Assembly: GCA_028686565.1 (NCBI GenBank)
Contig: JAQUBU010000166.1
Coordinates: forward strand, 1 to 5,428
From: Syntrophomonadaceae bacterium
GTDB taxonomy: Bacteria > Bacillota > Syntrophomonadia > Syntrophomonadales > Syntrophomonadaceae
Length of the DNA: 5,428 nucleotides
Reading direction: 5' to 3'
Shown: positions 1 to 5,428 of the stretch, in pieces
How the letters are laid out: every line of letters begins with the position of its first letter
Numbering within the stretch: the first letter of the stretch is position 1
Notes under the pieces: generated by a model
Databases searched by the model: none
What the model saw: only the letters and a program-made list of their open reading frames with translations
What the model was told of the DNA's origin: nothing
Made by a program: the position numbers and the translations under genes

Positions 1-1707
1 CATTATTTATATCACCGTTCAATAAGCTTCACTATAAATAATGGTTTATCTATAGCTCATATAAAAATGGGTCCATTTTGCTGGTTTCATATGGCATATG
101 TTAACCTGGCTGAAATAGCGGGCAGTATTCTATTGTTGATCAGGTGGCTTCACTTAAAAGGATATGGCCGCCAGCAAGCGGGAGCCATGTTTATCGGATC
201 AGTGCTTCCCTGGTTTTGCGTTATTATGTATATTACGGGACACACACCTTTAAATTTGGATTTGGGCCCATTTGGCTTAATCGTTACCAGTTTGATATAT
301 ATATGGGGGATATTTCGTTACGGGCTGTTCGAACTGGTACCGATTGCCCGCAGTACAGTGTTTGAGAAAATGATGGACGCCGTACTGGTGCTGGATATCG
401 AGAATAGGATTGTTGATTTGAATATGGCTGCAGTTAACATGTTCGGCAAAAAGCTAAGCCAGGACGGAAAACATTTGGGGGAATATTTTGAAAAATGGCC
501 GGTACTGATCGATAAAATTACCAATATGGATTCTGAGAATACCGAGTTACAGCTGGATATTAATGACGATGTAAAGTGGGTTCATTTACGTATTTCTCAT
601 CTTAAAAATGAGCAGGGAAAAATAAGCGGACGCCTGGTGATAATTCGTGATATCAGTAAACGTAAGAAAGATGAAGCCAGGCTGGAGGAGATCAATAATG
701 AACTCTTAACACGGTTTAAAGAATTGAATCAATACAATTTGCAGATAAGAAAATTGAACGAGATGATTTCTTTGTTGCAGGCTTGCGGGCGATTAGAACA
801 CAGTTATGATATTCTGGTTCAGAATTTGCCGAAAGTCTTCCCTGGAATAGACGGAGGACTATATATCAAGCGGGAAGAAAGCAATTTGCTGGATCTGGTT
901 GCGAGCTGGGATACTTCTTATTCCTTAAAACCTCTTATTGCTATAGAGGAATGTTATTCTTTGCAGCAGCAGTCCAATTATTTGCTGAAACCAGGTACAA
1001 AAAAACCAGGGTGCAAGCATCTGGAATACAATGAAAATATTGCTTACCTTTGCATACCCATAATGACTCAAGGTGAAATTATAGGTTTGCTTCATTTTTA
1101 TACCCCGGATACAAAAATAGATGAAAAACGTTTTACAGCTGACCGGGTGGCATCAGACTCTATTGTTCTGGCCCTGGTCAATATAAAAATGCGTGAAATG
1201 CTCATTCAGCAATCAATTCGTGATCCCTTGACCCGCCTTTTTAATCGCCGCTATATGCAGGAGACGCTGCAGCGGGAGTTATTGAGAGCTGAACGAAAAA
1301 GTGCTCCTGTAGCTATTATTATGGCGGATATTGATCATTTCAAACGTATTAACGATAATTATGGACATTCTATAGGGGACAAGGTATTACAGGAGGTCAG
1401 CAGCATAATGGAAAGCTGTATTCGGAGTGATGATATTGCTTGCCGATATGGGGGGGAGGAGTTTACCCTGATCATGCCCGGTGCATCATTGGAAGTTGCG
1501 CTGCAGCGGGCTGAAGACTTGCGGATGAGGATTAAATCAAGCGGTTTCATGGTCAGTGATCATATCAGGGAGGTCATCACGATATCCCTGGGAGTAGCTG
1601 TATACCCCGAGCATGGCACGCACCCGGACACCTTGCTCAAAAGTGCAGACCAGGCTCTGTATCAGGCCAAGCAGGGTGGACGTGACCGGGTGATGCAGGC
1701 GGAGTAA
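1..1707 (+). CDS. Membrane-bound diguanylate cyclase (7TM-PAS-GAF-GGDEF), 5' end outside window
   Basis: Probably synthesises c-di-GMP from two GTP in response to a signal sensed at the membrane or by its PAS/GAF domains. The frame has no stop from base 1, so 568 codons are visible and the start is upstream. The ATG at 67 falls inside the conserved membrane region and is unlikely to be the start. Domains, numbered by codon from base 1: tail of a histidine-kinase-type 7TM region (about 1-112, hydrophobic stretches near 27-50, 60-80 and 88-105), PAS (about 120-220), a charged probable coiled-coil linker (220-255), GAF (about 255-400) and GGDEF (about 405-567). The GGDEF domain keeps the RDPLTRLFNRR entry motif, the DIDHFK metal-site motif (D443), the GGEEF active site (484-488) and an RSDD inhibitory I-site (475-478) exactly five residues before it. 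It should therefore be catalytically active and product-inhibited. There is no EAL or HD-GYP domain in the visible part. It converges on the next gene with only 16 bp between the stops. The domain calls are secure; the signal is unknown. Confidence 0.93.
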   Translation, partial: HYLYHRSISFTINNGLSIAHIKMGPFCWFHMAYVNLAEIAGSILLLIRWLHLKGYGRQQAGAMFIGSVLPWFCVIMYITGHTPLNLDLGPFGLIVTSLIYIWGIFRYGLFELVPIARSTVFEKMMDAVLVLDIENRIVDLNMAAVNMFGKKLSQDGKHLGEYFEKWPVLIDKITNMDSENTELQLDINDDVKWVHLRISHLKNEQGKISGRLVIIRDISKRKKDEARLEEINNELLTRFKELNQYNLQIRKLNEMISLLQACGRLEHSYDILVQNLPKVFPGIDGGLYIKREESNLLDLVASWDTSYSLKPLIAIEECYSLQQQSNYLLKPGTKKPGCKHLEYNENIAYLCIPIMTQGEIIGLLHFYTPDTKIDEKRFTADRVASDSIVLALVNIKMREMLIQQSIRDPLTRLFNRRYMQETLQRELLRAERKSAPVAIIMADIDHFKRINDNYGHSIGDKVLQEVSSIMESCIRSDDIACRYGGEEFTLIMPGASLEVALQRAEDLRMRIKSSGFMVSDHIREVITISLGVAVYPEHGTHPDTLLKSADQALYQAKQGGRDRVMQAE

Positions 1708-1723
1708 TCAGCATAAAACTTTC

Positions 1724-2284
1724 TTAATAGCTTATCTTATCACTGGCTTTATACAAAATCTTTAATTGGGGATGAGTATCCGGATCTCTATAATTAGTGC
1801 TTCTTATACCACTTAAACAGTTCTTATCTTCATCACCTTTTAGAATTATTCCGTAGTTGGGGATGGCCCCTTTAAACCATTTCTTTACCAGGGAGCTTAA
1901 TTCGATAAACATTAATCCCTCCCATTCAGAAGGAATAATGAAGGTCTGTTCCGGAATGTTATGGAAAGCAACCTGATTATTCCAGGTGAGAAGCTGCTGA
2001 TTCCACGGATCAAGTAAACGGTAAATATTTATCTCGATAGTTCCGGATTTTATTTCATTCCTATACATGAATATTTGCAGGTAGGCTGATTCAATCTCAA
2101 TATTAGCTGAATATTTTTTTGTTAATTGCTTGAGGTCAAATTGCAGAAAGGAACGGAAACTATCACCGATGTTCATAAATCTTCCTAAAAAGAGTACATC
2201 ATTATCTGCGATTGAATAATTTCTATCCGGGTAGTGCTCAGACACAAATACGTTTTTAGAAGCGGGCAAAGATAATACGGGCAT
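1724..2284 (-). CDS. DNRLRE domain-containing protein
   Basis: A 186-residue protein that is almost entirely one DNRLRE-type beta-sandwich domain. Visible family hallmarks, in order: an opening LPASKNVFVSEHYPDRNY segment, a LFLGRF strand, RSFLQFDL, an IESAYLQIFM strand, the DPWNQQLLTWNN segment, a hydrophobic IELSSLVKKWFKG helix, NYGIILKG, and the closing HPQLKILY strand. DNRLRE domains occur in surface and extracellular proteins and resemble carbohydrate-binding folds, but the ligand of this one is unknown. No signal peptide, membrane segment or sorting motif is visible, so export by the general pathway is not supported. The ATG at 2282-2284 is chosen over the one at 2291-2293 because AGGAG at 2294-2298 lies 9 nt before the former and directly abuts the latter. 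The gene follows the epimerase in the same operon and is probably translationally coupled to it. The family call is good; any role in glycan attachment or surface structure is inferred from the neighbours. Confidence 0.85.
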   Translation of the reverse strand: MPVLSLPASKNVFVSEHYPDRNYSIADNDVLFLGRFMNIGDSFRSFLQFDLKQLTKKYSANIEIESAYLQIFMYRNEIKSGTIEINIYRLLDPWNQQLLTWNNQVAFHNIPEQTFIIPSEWEGLMFIELSSLVKKWFKGAIPNYGIILKGDEDKNCLSGIRSTNYRDPDTHPQLKILYKASDKISY

Positions 2285-2293
2285 TACAGTCAT

Positions 2294-2298
2294 CTCCT
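2294..2298 (-). promoter_or_regulatory. Shine-Dalgarno AGGAG overlapping the upstream stop codon
   Basis: On the minus strand AGGAG shares two bases with the TAG stop (2297-2299) of the epimerase gene. It is 9 nt from the ATG at 2284 and 0 nt from the ATG at 2293, so it decides the start of the DNRLRE gene. Ribosomes ending on the epimerase would be placed directly at this site, which implies translational coupling. Confidence 0.7.
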
Positions 2299-3220
2299 AA
2301 CTGCCATAATTTATATCGTAATACTTTCTCATCCACTCGATAGTCCGGGGGATTCCTTCCTGTAGAGAAATTATCGGGTTAAAGCCGAGATCGCATACTG
2401 CCTTGGTGGTATCAGGCAGTTTTATGGCAGTTGTAAACTTTTCTTCTTGTTCATAAATTATCTGCCGGTCATTCTTTTTCAGATAATCTAGAATCAAGTC
2501 TGATATATCTTTCATGGTATGCAGCTCAGTTCCGGCAATATTATATATTTCCCCAGCTTTAAAATTATCCATAACATTAGCCAGAGCCGCACAACAATCA
2601 TCTATATATACGGAACTCCGCTGGTGATTAAGATAAACCGTATATGGCAAGTTTTTTATAGCGTGATAAGCAAAGATACTTATGGCACTCCGATAAGGAG
2701 TGTAGAATTCACCTGGACCATAAGTATTAAACAAACGCAAACGTACTGTCTCACTTCCAAACATCGCCTGGGAATTTAAAATCTGCAGTTCATTAACCCA
2801 TTTGGAAATAGCATAATCATTCAATTGCTTTATTTCCCTAACATCCATAATATTTTCAAACATCCGTCCGTCATAATTACCATATACTTCGGAACTGCTG
2901 GTAAAAATCATTCGAAAGCCATATTTTTGCTGTAACCGGAGCATATTTTTTGTACCCACCGCATTACTAATCCAAAGGTCTTCATAGAAAGCCTCGCCGT
3001 TCCACCTGCCATATTCGGCAGCCAAATGATATACATAATCAAAATGCTGTTTTCGAAATATCTCCAGCAGCTGCCGGTATTTTCCTACATCGCAGCGGTA
3101 GTAACGGCTTTCATGGCTGTGTTTGAGATCGCATACCCAAACCTCGTGTCCGCGCCCTTCCAGTTGCTTAACCAGGCTGCTTCCAACAACCCCTTTGCCT
3201 CCGGTCACCAAGACTTTCAT
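2297..3220 (-). CDS. NAD-dependent epimerase/dehydratase (extended SDR, sugar nucleotide)
   Basis: A 307-residue enzyme of the extended short-chain dehydrogenase/reductase family, which epimerises, dehydrates or reduces nucleotide-linked sugars in the cytoplasm. The N-terminal Rossmann motif TGGKGVVG (residues 6-13) fits TGxxGxxG. D31 ends the second strand, as in NAD-preferring members, and D44-V45 matches the usual D-[VIL] adenine contact. HLAAEYG (65-71), the SSS strand end (108-110) and YAISK (Y136, K140) complete the catalytic set. RLFNTYGPG (162-170) and the following arginine-containing segment form the substrate side of GalE/RmlB-like enzymes. The length is typical of a complete member. 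The start is supported by GAGGG on the minus strand (3230-3234), 9 nt before the ATG. It is the first gene of a two-gene operon and is divergent from the UDP-ManNAc dehydrogenase gene. The exact sugar cannot be read from the sequence: UDP- or GDP-sugar epimerase, 4,6-dehydratase and 4-reductase all remain possible. Confidence 0.9.
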   Translation of the reverse strand: MKVLVTGGKGVVGSSLVKQLEGRGHEVWVCDLKHSHESRYYRCDVGKYRQLLEIFRKQHFDYVYHLAAEYGRWNGEAFYEDLWISNAVGTKNMLRLQQKYGFRMIFTSSSEVYGNYDGRMFENIMDVREIKQLNDYAISKWVNELQILNSQAMFGSETVRLRLFNTYGPGEFYTPYRSAISIFAYHAIKNLPYTVYLNHQRSSVYIDDCCAALANVMDNFKAGEIYNIAGTELHTMKDISDLILDYLKKNDRQIIYEQEEKFTTAIKLPDTTKAVCDLGFNPIISLQEGIPRTIEWMRKYYDINYGS

Positions 3221-3244
3221 TAAGGTGCCCCCTCTGTATATGCT

Positions 3245-3273
3245 GACCCCTTATCTTTAAAGGGTAATAGGTC
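3245..3273. promoter_or_regulatory. 29-bp imperfect dyad in divergent intergenic region
   Basis: Centred on 3259, this element has GACC/GGTC outer arms, a two-base mismatch, then TTA/TAA and further partial pairing. Ten of 14 symmetric positions are Watson-Crick, and two more could be G-U in RNA. It lies 25 bases upstream of the epimerase ATG, inside what would be its 5' leader if transcription starts further upstream. It could be an operator or a leader hairpin. It lacks a T-run, so it does not look like a terminator. No known regulator site was recognised. Confidence 0.35.
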
Positions 3274-3275
3274 TG

Positions 3276-3294
3276 ATTACATATAATATGTAAT
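3276..3294. promoter_or_regulatory. Perfect 19-bp palindrome containing TATAAT
   Basis: ATTACATAT-A-ATATGTAAT has two perfect 9-bp arms around a single central base. The plus strand reads TATAAT at 3282-3287 and the minus strand reads TATTAT at the same centre, so it could be a -10 element for either divergent gene. However, no good TTGACA-like -35 stands at 16-18 bp on either side. A repressor operator overlapping a promoter is the most economical reading, but AT-rich palindromes also arise by chance. Confidence 0.4.
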
Positions 3295-3397
3295 TGTTCT
3301 ATGAAATGTTTACTAATCACTCACCAAATATCCATGCTTGTGATTTAAGGAACCTAAGTCTGTGCTGTGAATATTGTGATAGTAAATAGTCCATTTG

Positions 3398-3403
3398 AAA
3401 GGA
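3398..3403 (+). promoter_or_regulatory. Shine-Dalgarno AAAGGA of the wecC-like gene
   Basis: AAAGGA lies 8 nt before the ATG at 3412, which is good spacing and fixes that start. The protein begins directly with the MQRICILGLG Rossmann strand, as expected for this family, so no longer N-terminus is needed. Confidence 0.65.
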
Positions 3404-3411
3404 AATAGAAT

Positions 3412-4692
3412 ATGCAAAGAATCTGCATTTTGGGCCTCGGCTATATAGGACTCCCAACTGCGGCTATTCTGGCTTCACATGGCAAGGAAGTAATAGGGGT
3501 GGATACGGATAGATGCTTACTTGAATTATTGGGCGAAGGCAAGGTTCCTATTAATGAGCCGGAACTGGAACCGATGATAAAAAAATGCCGGCAGGACAAT
3601 AATCTGAAATTGCGTTTGGCACCGGAAGAAGCCGATGTATTTATAGTGGCGGTTCCGACTCCTTGCAAAGAAGATAAAAATTGTGATTTAAGTTCGGTAA
3701 TAAATGCTGTGATTTCCATAATACCCTGCTTGAAGTCCGGTAACCTGCTTGTTATAGAGTCAACCATCCCCCCCGGCACTTGTGATGAATTTATTAGTCC
3801 CCTCCTGAATGATGCGGGATTTAGAACCGGGGAAGATATACACTTGGCCTTTTGTCCGGAACGAGTGCTGCCCGGTCAAATACTGCAAGAATTAATTGGG
3901 AACAGTAGAATAATTGGCGGATATACACCCGCTTGTGCCAGGATGGCTGCAGACTTATACAAGGTTTTTGTTAAAAACGAAATAATTCTAACGGATTTAA
4001 AAACAGCAGAAATGGTTAAACTGGCTGAGAATACCTATCGCGATGCCAATATAGCTTTAGCTAATGAATTTACCCTAATATGCAACTATCTTGCTATTGA
4101 CGCTGTCAAGGTAATAGATATGGCCAATAAACATCCGCGTGTAAATATACTAAATCCGGGTCCGGGTGTGGGAGGACATTGCCTTGCGGTAGATCCCTAT
4201 TTTATTGTGCAAAAAGCTCCTTCCCTGGCTCGGATAATCTCTGCAGCCAGATCAATTAACAAGCAAATGCCCGGCTATATAGCGGCTAAAGTAAAAGGTT
4301 TGATAAATGGCGTGAAATTCCCGAAAATAGCGGTTTTAGGACTAAGCTACAAGGGCAATGTAGCTGATCTGCGTGAGAGTCCGGCACTTGAAATTGTAAA
4401 CCTGCTGATTGAAGAAGGTCTTGAGATTATGATTTTTGACCCTCATTTCCGAGAGGATAAAAAGCTTAACGAATTGGCAGCAACAGTTAAGAACGCTGAT
4501 CTGATTTTAATTCTTACCGATCATAGTGGATTCAAAACTTTGGATTATATAAAGCTGGCTGAAAACATGCGGACGGCTATAATTTTTGATACCAGGAATA
4601 TGATTGATTCTGAACAGTTCAAAAACTCTAAAGTCAGCTTTTATAATATGGGGAATATTTTTGCAGCAAATAAGAAGCTCTTTTATGATTGA
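3412..4692 (+). CDS. wecC: UDP-N-acetyl-D-mannosamine dehydrogenase (WecC-like)
   Basis: Probably oxidises UDP-ManNAc to UDP-ManNAc uronate with two NAD+, supplying an acidic sugar for surface polysaccharide in the cytoplasm. The 426 residues match the usual length of UDP-glucose/GDP-mannose dehydrogenases, with three domains: NAD-binding (about 1-185, GLGYIG at 8-13), central dimerisation (about 195-290) and C-terminal UDP-binding (from about 303, with GLSYKGNVADLRESPA). Active-site features are intact: the ESTIPPGT segment, the FCPERVLPG loop, K203, N207 and R210 in the EMVKLAENTYRD helix, and nucleophile C257 in GVGGHCLAVDPYF. The segment HPRVNILNPGPGVGGHC and the AVDP that follows the cysteine favour WecC over UDP-glucose dehydrogenase. 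UDP-GlcNAc dehydrogenase (WbpA type) is the main alternative. The UDP-GlcNAc 2-epimerase needed to make its substrate is not in the window. The gene stands alone on its strand, divergent from the epimerase operon and convergent with the glycosyltransferase. Confidence 0.93.
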   Translation: MQRICILGLGYIGLPTAAILASHGKEVIGVDTDRCLLELLGEGKVPINEPELEPMIKKCRQDNNLKLRLAPEEADVFIVAVPTPCKEDKNCDLSSVINAVISIIPCLKSGNLLVIESTIPPGTCDEFISPLLNDAGFRTGEDIHLAFCPERVLPGQILQELIGNSRIIGGYTPACARMAADLYKVFVKNEIILTDLKTAEMVKLAENTYRDANIALANEFTLICNYLAIDAVKVIDMANKHPRVNILNPGPGVGGHCLAVDPYFIVQKAPSLARIISAARSINKQMPGYIAAKVKGLINGVKFPKIAVLGLSYKGNVADLRESPALEIVNLLIEEGLEIMIFDPHFREDKKLNELAATVKNADLILILTDHSGFKTLDYIKLAENMRTAIIFDTRNMIDSEQFKNSKVSFYNMGNIFAANKKLFYD

Positions 4693-4724
4693 ACACGCTT
4701 ACCAGCACATTCGACTTTCTGTTA

Positions 4725-4751
4725 AAAATAAGCTGGGGGGTTAGCTATTTT
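4725..4751. terminator. Possible weak bidirectional terminator hairpin
   Basis: AAAAT-A-AGCT (4725-4734) can pair with AGCT-ATTTT (4743-4751), leaving one bulged A and an eight-base GGGGGGTT loop. A-rich and T-rich arms give a U-tract in both directions, and the site sits where two convergent genes end, overlapping the last codons of the minus-strand gene. The GC core is only two G-C pairs and the T-run is short, so terminator activity is doubtful. Confidence 0.3.
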
Positions 4752-5428
4752 AGATGCAGATTATTCCTTGATTTTTCCATAGTGTTATTATTAATATCAC
4801 CCCATTCTTTATCTGGGTTTCTGATAATACTATTAGTTCTGCTCAGGTATAAATGTTGATTATAGAGATATTCAGGGGATTCGGTATAATCATTATCATG
4901 TCTGGGATGAAATAGATGAATGGTTTGCGACTGGGTAAGGCAATGACGGCAGCCGTTTTTCAGCAGCCTGGATATAAAGTCATCGTCATCAAAGGCAAAT
5001 CCAACAAAATCCTCATCATAGCCTCGAATGGCAAAAAACTCATGCCGTTTCACAGCCATTAAAAAGGGCAGTTTGTTTCGCAAGACAGGATAATTATTAT
5101 GATATGCATTGAAATCAAAACTACCATTATGCATATTCATATAATCCAGGAAAGAACCGTCTCTATCATCCATTGCTATAGAAGTACTAAGTAACCTGGA
5201 ATTAAAAAGAAGTGGTTTATATAACTGCATTATAGTGTTATTCAAATGAAACATCTCGGCACAAGTTATGATAATCACATCACCTGAGGATAATTTTGCC
5301 CCAATGTTCAACGCAAATCCGGGAACACGGTAAACCATTTTACCGTGAAGATTTCGCTGCCCGGTAAAAATGTACTTTATATTAAGTGCCTTTTCATATT
5401 GCTGACATAGATTTTCGGTTTCATCGGG
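4745..5428 (-). CDS. Glycosyltransferase, GT-A fold (family 2 / Glyco_transf_7C-like), 5' end outside window
   Basis: The C-terminal 227 codons of a cytoplasmic or membrane-associated glycosyltransferase that probably adds a sugar from a nucleotide donor. The frame is open to the right edge. The methionine codon at 5336-5338 is internal, because residues before it (for example IKYIFTGQRN) continue the fold. Numbered from base 5428 inwards: FALNIGAKLSSGDVIII (38-54) is the classic strand and helix before the metal site. The acceptor region IRGYDEDFVGFAFDDDDF (134-151) matches the GYDE-F-G-eDxDf signature of the galactosyltransferase C-terminal domain. HLFHPRHD (171-178) carries the histidines that follow it. 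The C-terminus has a YNQHLYLSRTNSIIRNPDKE segment typical of bacterial relatives. At the place of the usual DxD the sequence reads TCAEMFHL, so the canonical motif is absent there. The donor and acceptor are unknown. The dehydrogenase and epimerase nearby suggest surface-glycan assembly. Confidence 0.85.
   Translation of the reverse strand, partial: PDETENLCQQYEKALNIKYIFTGQRNLHGKMVYRVPGFALNIGAKLSSGDVIIITCAEMFHLNNTIMQLYKPLLFNSRLLSTSIAMDDRDGSFLDYMNMHNGSFDFNAYHNNYPVLRNKLPFLMAVKRHEFFAIRGYDEDFVGFAFDDDDFISRLLKNGCRHCLTQSQTIHLFHPRHDNDYTESPEYLYNQHLYLSRTNSIIRNPDKEWGDINNNTMEKSRNNLHLK

Noticed and set aside
67..69. ATG at 67 as the start of the diguanylate cyclase
   Set aside because: The frame is open back to base 1, there is no convincing ribosome binding site just upstream, and the codon falls inside the conserved 7TM region, so the gene is better treated as truncated by the window.
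1708..1723. Terminator between the convergent cyclase and DNRLRE genes
   Set aside because: Only 16 bp separate the stops, and no GC-rich stem followed by a T-run could be found there.
2519..2779. Plus-strand open frame of 86 codons
   Set aside because: It lies entirely antisense to the epimerase gene, has no recognisable domain and is explained as a shadow frame.
3026..3223. Plus-strand open frame of 65 codons with hydrophobic residues
   Set aside because: It is antisense to the N-terminal Rossmann coding region of the epimerase and has no independent support.
3315..3345. AATCAC/GTGATT inverted repeat with a 19-base spacer, plus a second TTGTGAT at 3374-3380
   Set aside because: Six-base arms at this spacing are expected by chance in AT-rich DNA, and the pattern does not match a full CRP-type or other known operator.
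3441..3779. Minus-strand open frame of 112 codons
   Set aside because: It lies antisense to the wecC-like gene, whose motifs are intact throughout; the serine-rich product resembles no family.
5336..5338. Minus-strand ATG at 5338 as the start of the glycosyltransferase
   Set aside because: The 30 codons between it and the window edge are open and continue the GT-A fold, with no ribosome binding site before this ATG.

Overview
The window is moderately AT-rich, gene-dense bacterial DNA. It holds five protein-coding genes, two of them cut by the window edges. AGGAG-type ribosome binding sites, a DNRLRE-domain protein, a 7TM/PAS/GAF/GGDEF signalling protein and a surface-glycan gene set suggest a Bacillota (Clostridia-type, Desulfotomaculum-like) chromosome. 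That assignment is inferred from gene content and has not been tested by a search. No rRNA, tRNA, CRISPR array, transposase or phage gene was seen.

Layout: (1) 1-1707, plus strand: the C-terminal 568 codons of a membrane-bound diguanylate cyclase, with the tail of a histidine-kinase-type 7TM region, then PAS, GAF and GGDEF (GGEEF) domains. The frame is open to the left edge, so the true start lies outside. (2) 1724-3220, minus strand: a two-gene operon in which an extended-SDR NAD-dependent sugar-nucleotide epimerase/dehydratase is followed by a DNRLRE-domain protein; the Shine-Dalgarno of the second gene overlaps the stop codon of the first. (3) 3221-3411: a 191-bp divergent intergenic region with two adjacent dyads and ribosome binding sites at both ends. 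(4) 3412-4692, plus strand: a complete WecC-type UDP-N-acetyl-D-mannosamine dehydrogenase. (5) 4745-5428, minus strand: the C-terminal 227 codons of a GT-A (family 2 / Glyco_transf_7C-like) glycosyltransferase, open to the right edge.

Working together: genes 2, 4 and 5 look like part of a surface-polysaccharide or glycoprotein-glycosylation locus. The epimerase and the dehydrogenase would make modified nucleotide sugars (the latter UDP-ManNAc uronate), and the glycosyltransferase would transfer sugars. The DNRLRE protein may be a surface or appendage component tied to that glycan. The diguanylate cyclase makes c-di-GMP, which often controls surface and biofilm traits, but nothing here proves that it regulates its neighbours. 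I found no convincing new biological system. The points most worth a second look are the coupled epimerase-DNRLRE pair, the twin dyads, the non-canonical metal site of the glycosyltransferase and the cysteine-rich GAF domain.
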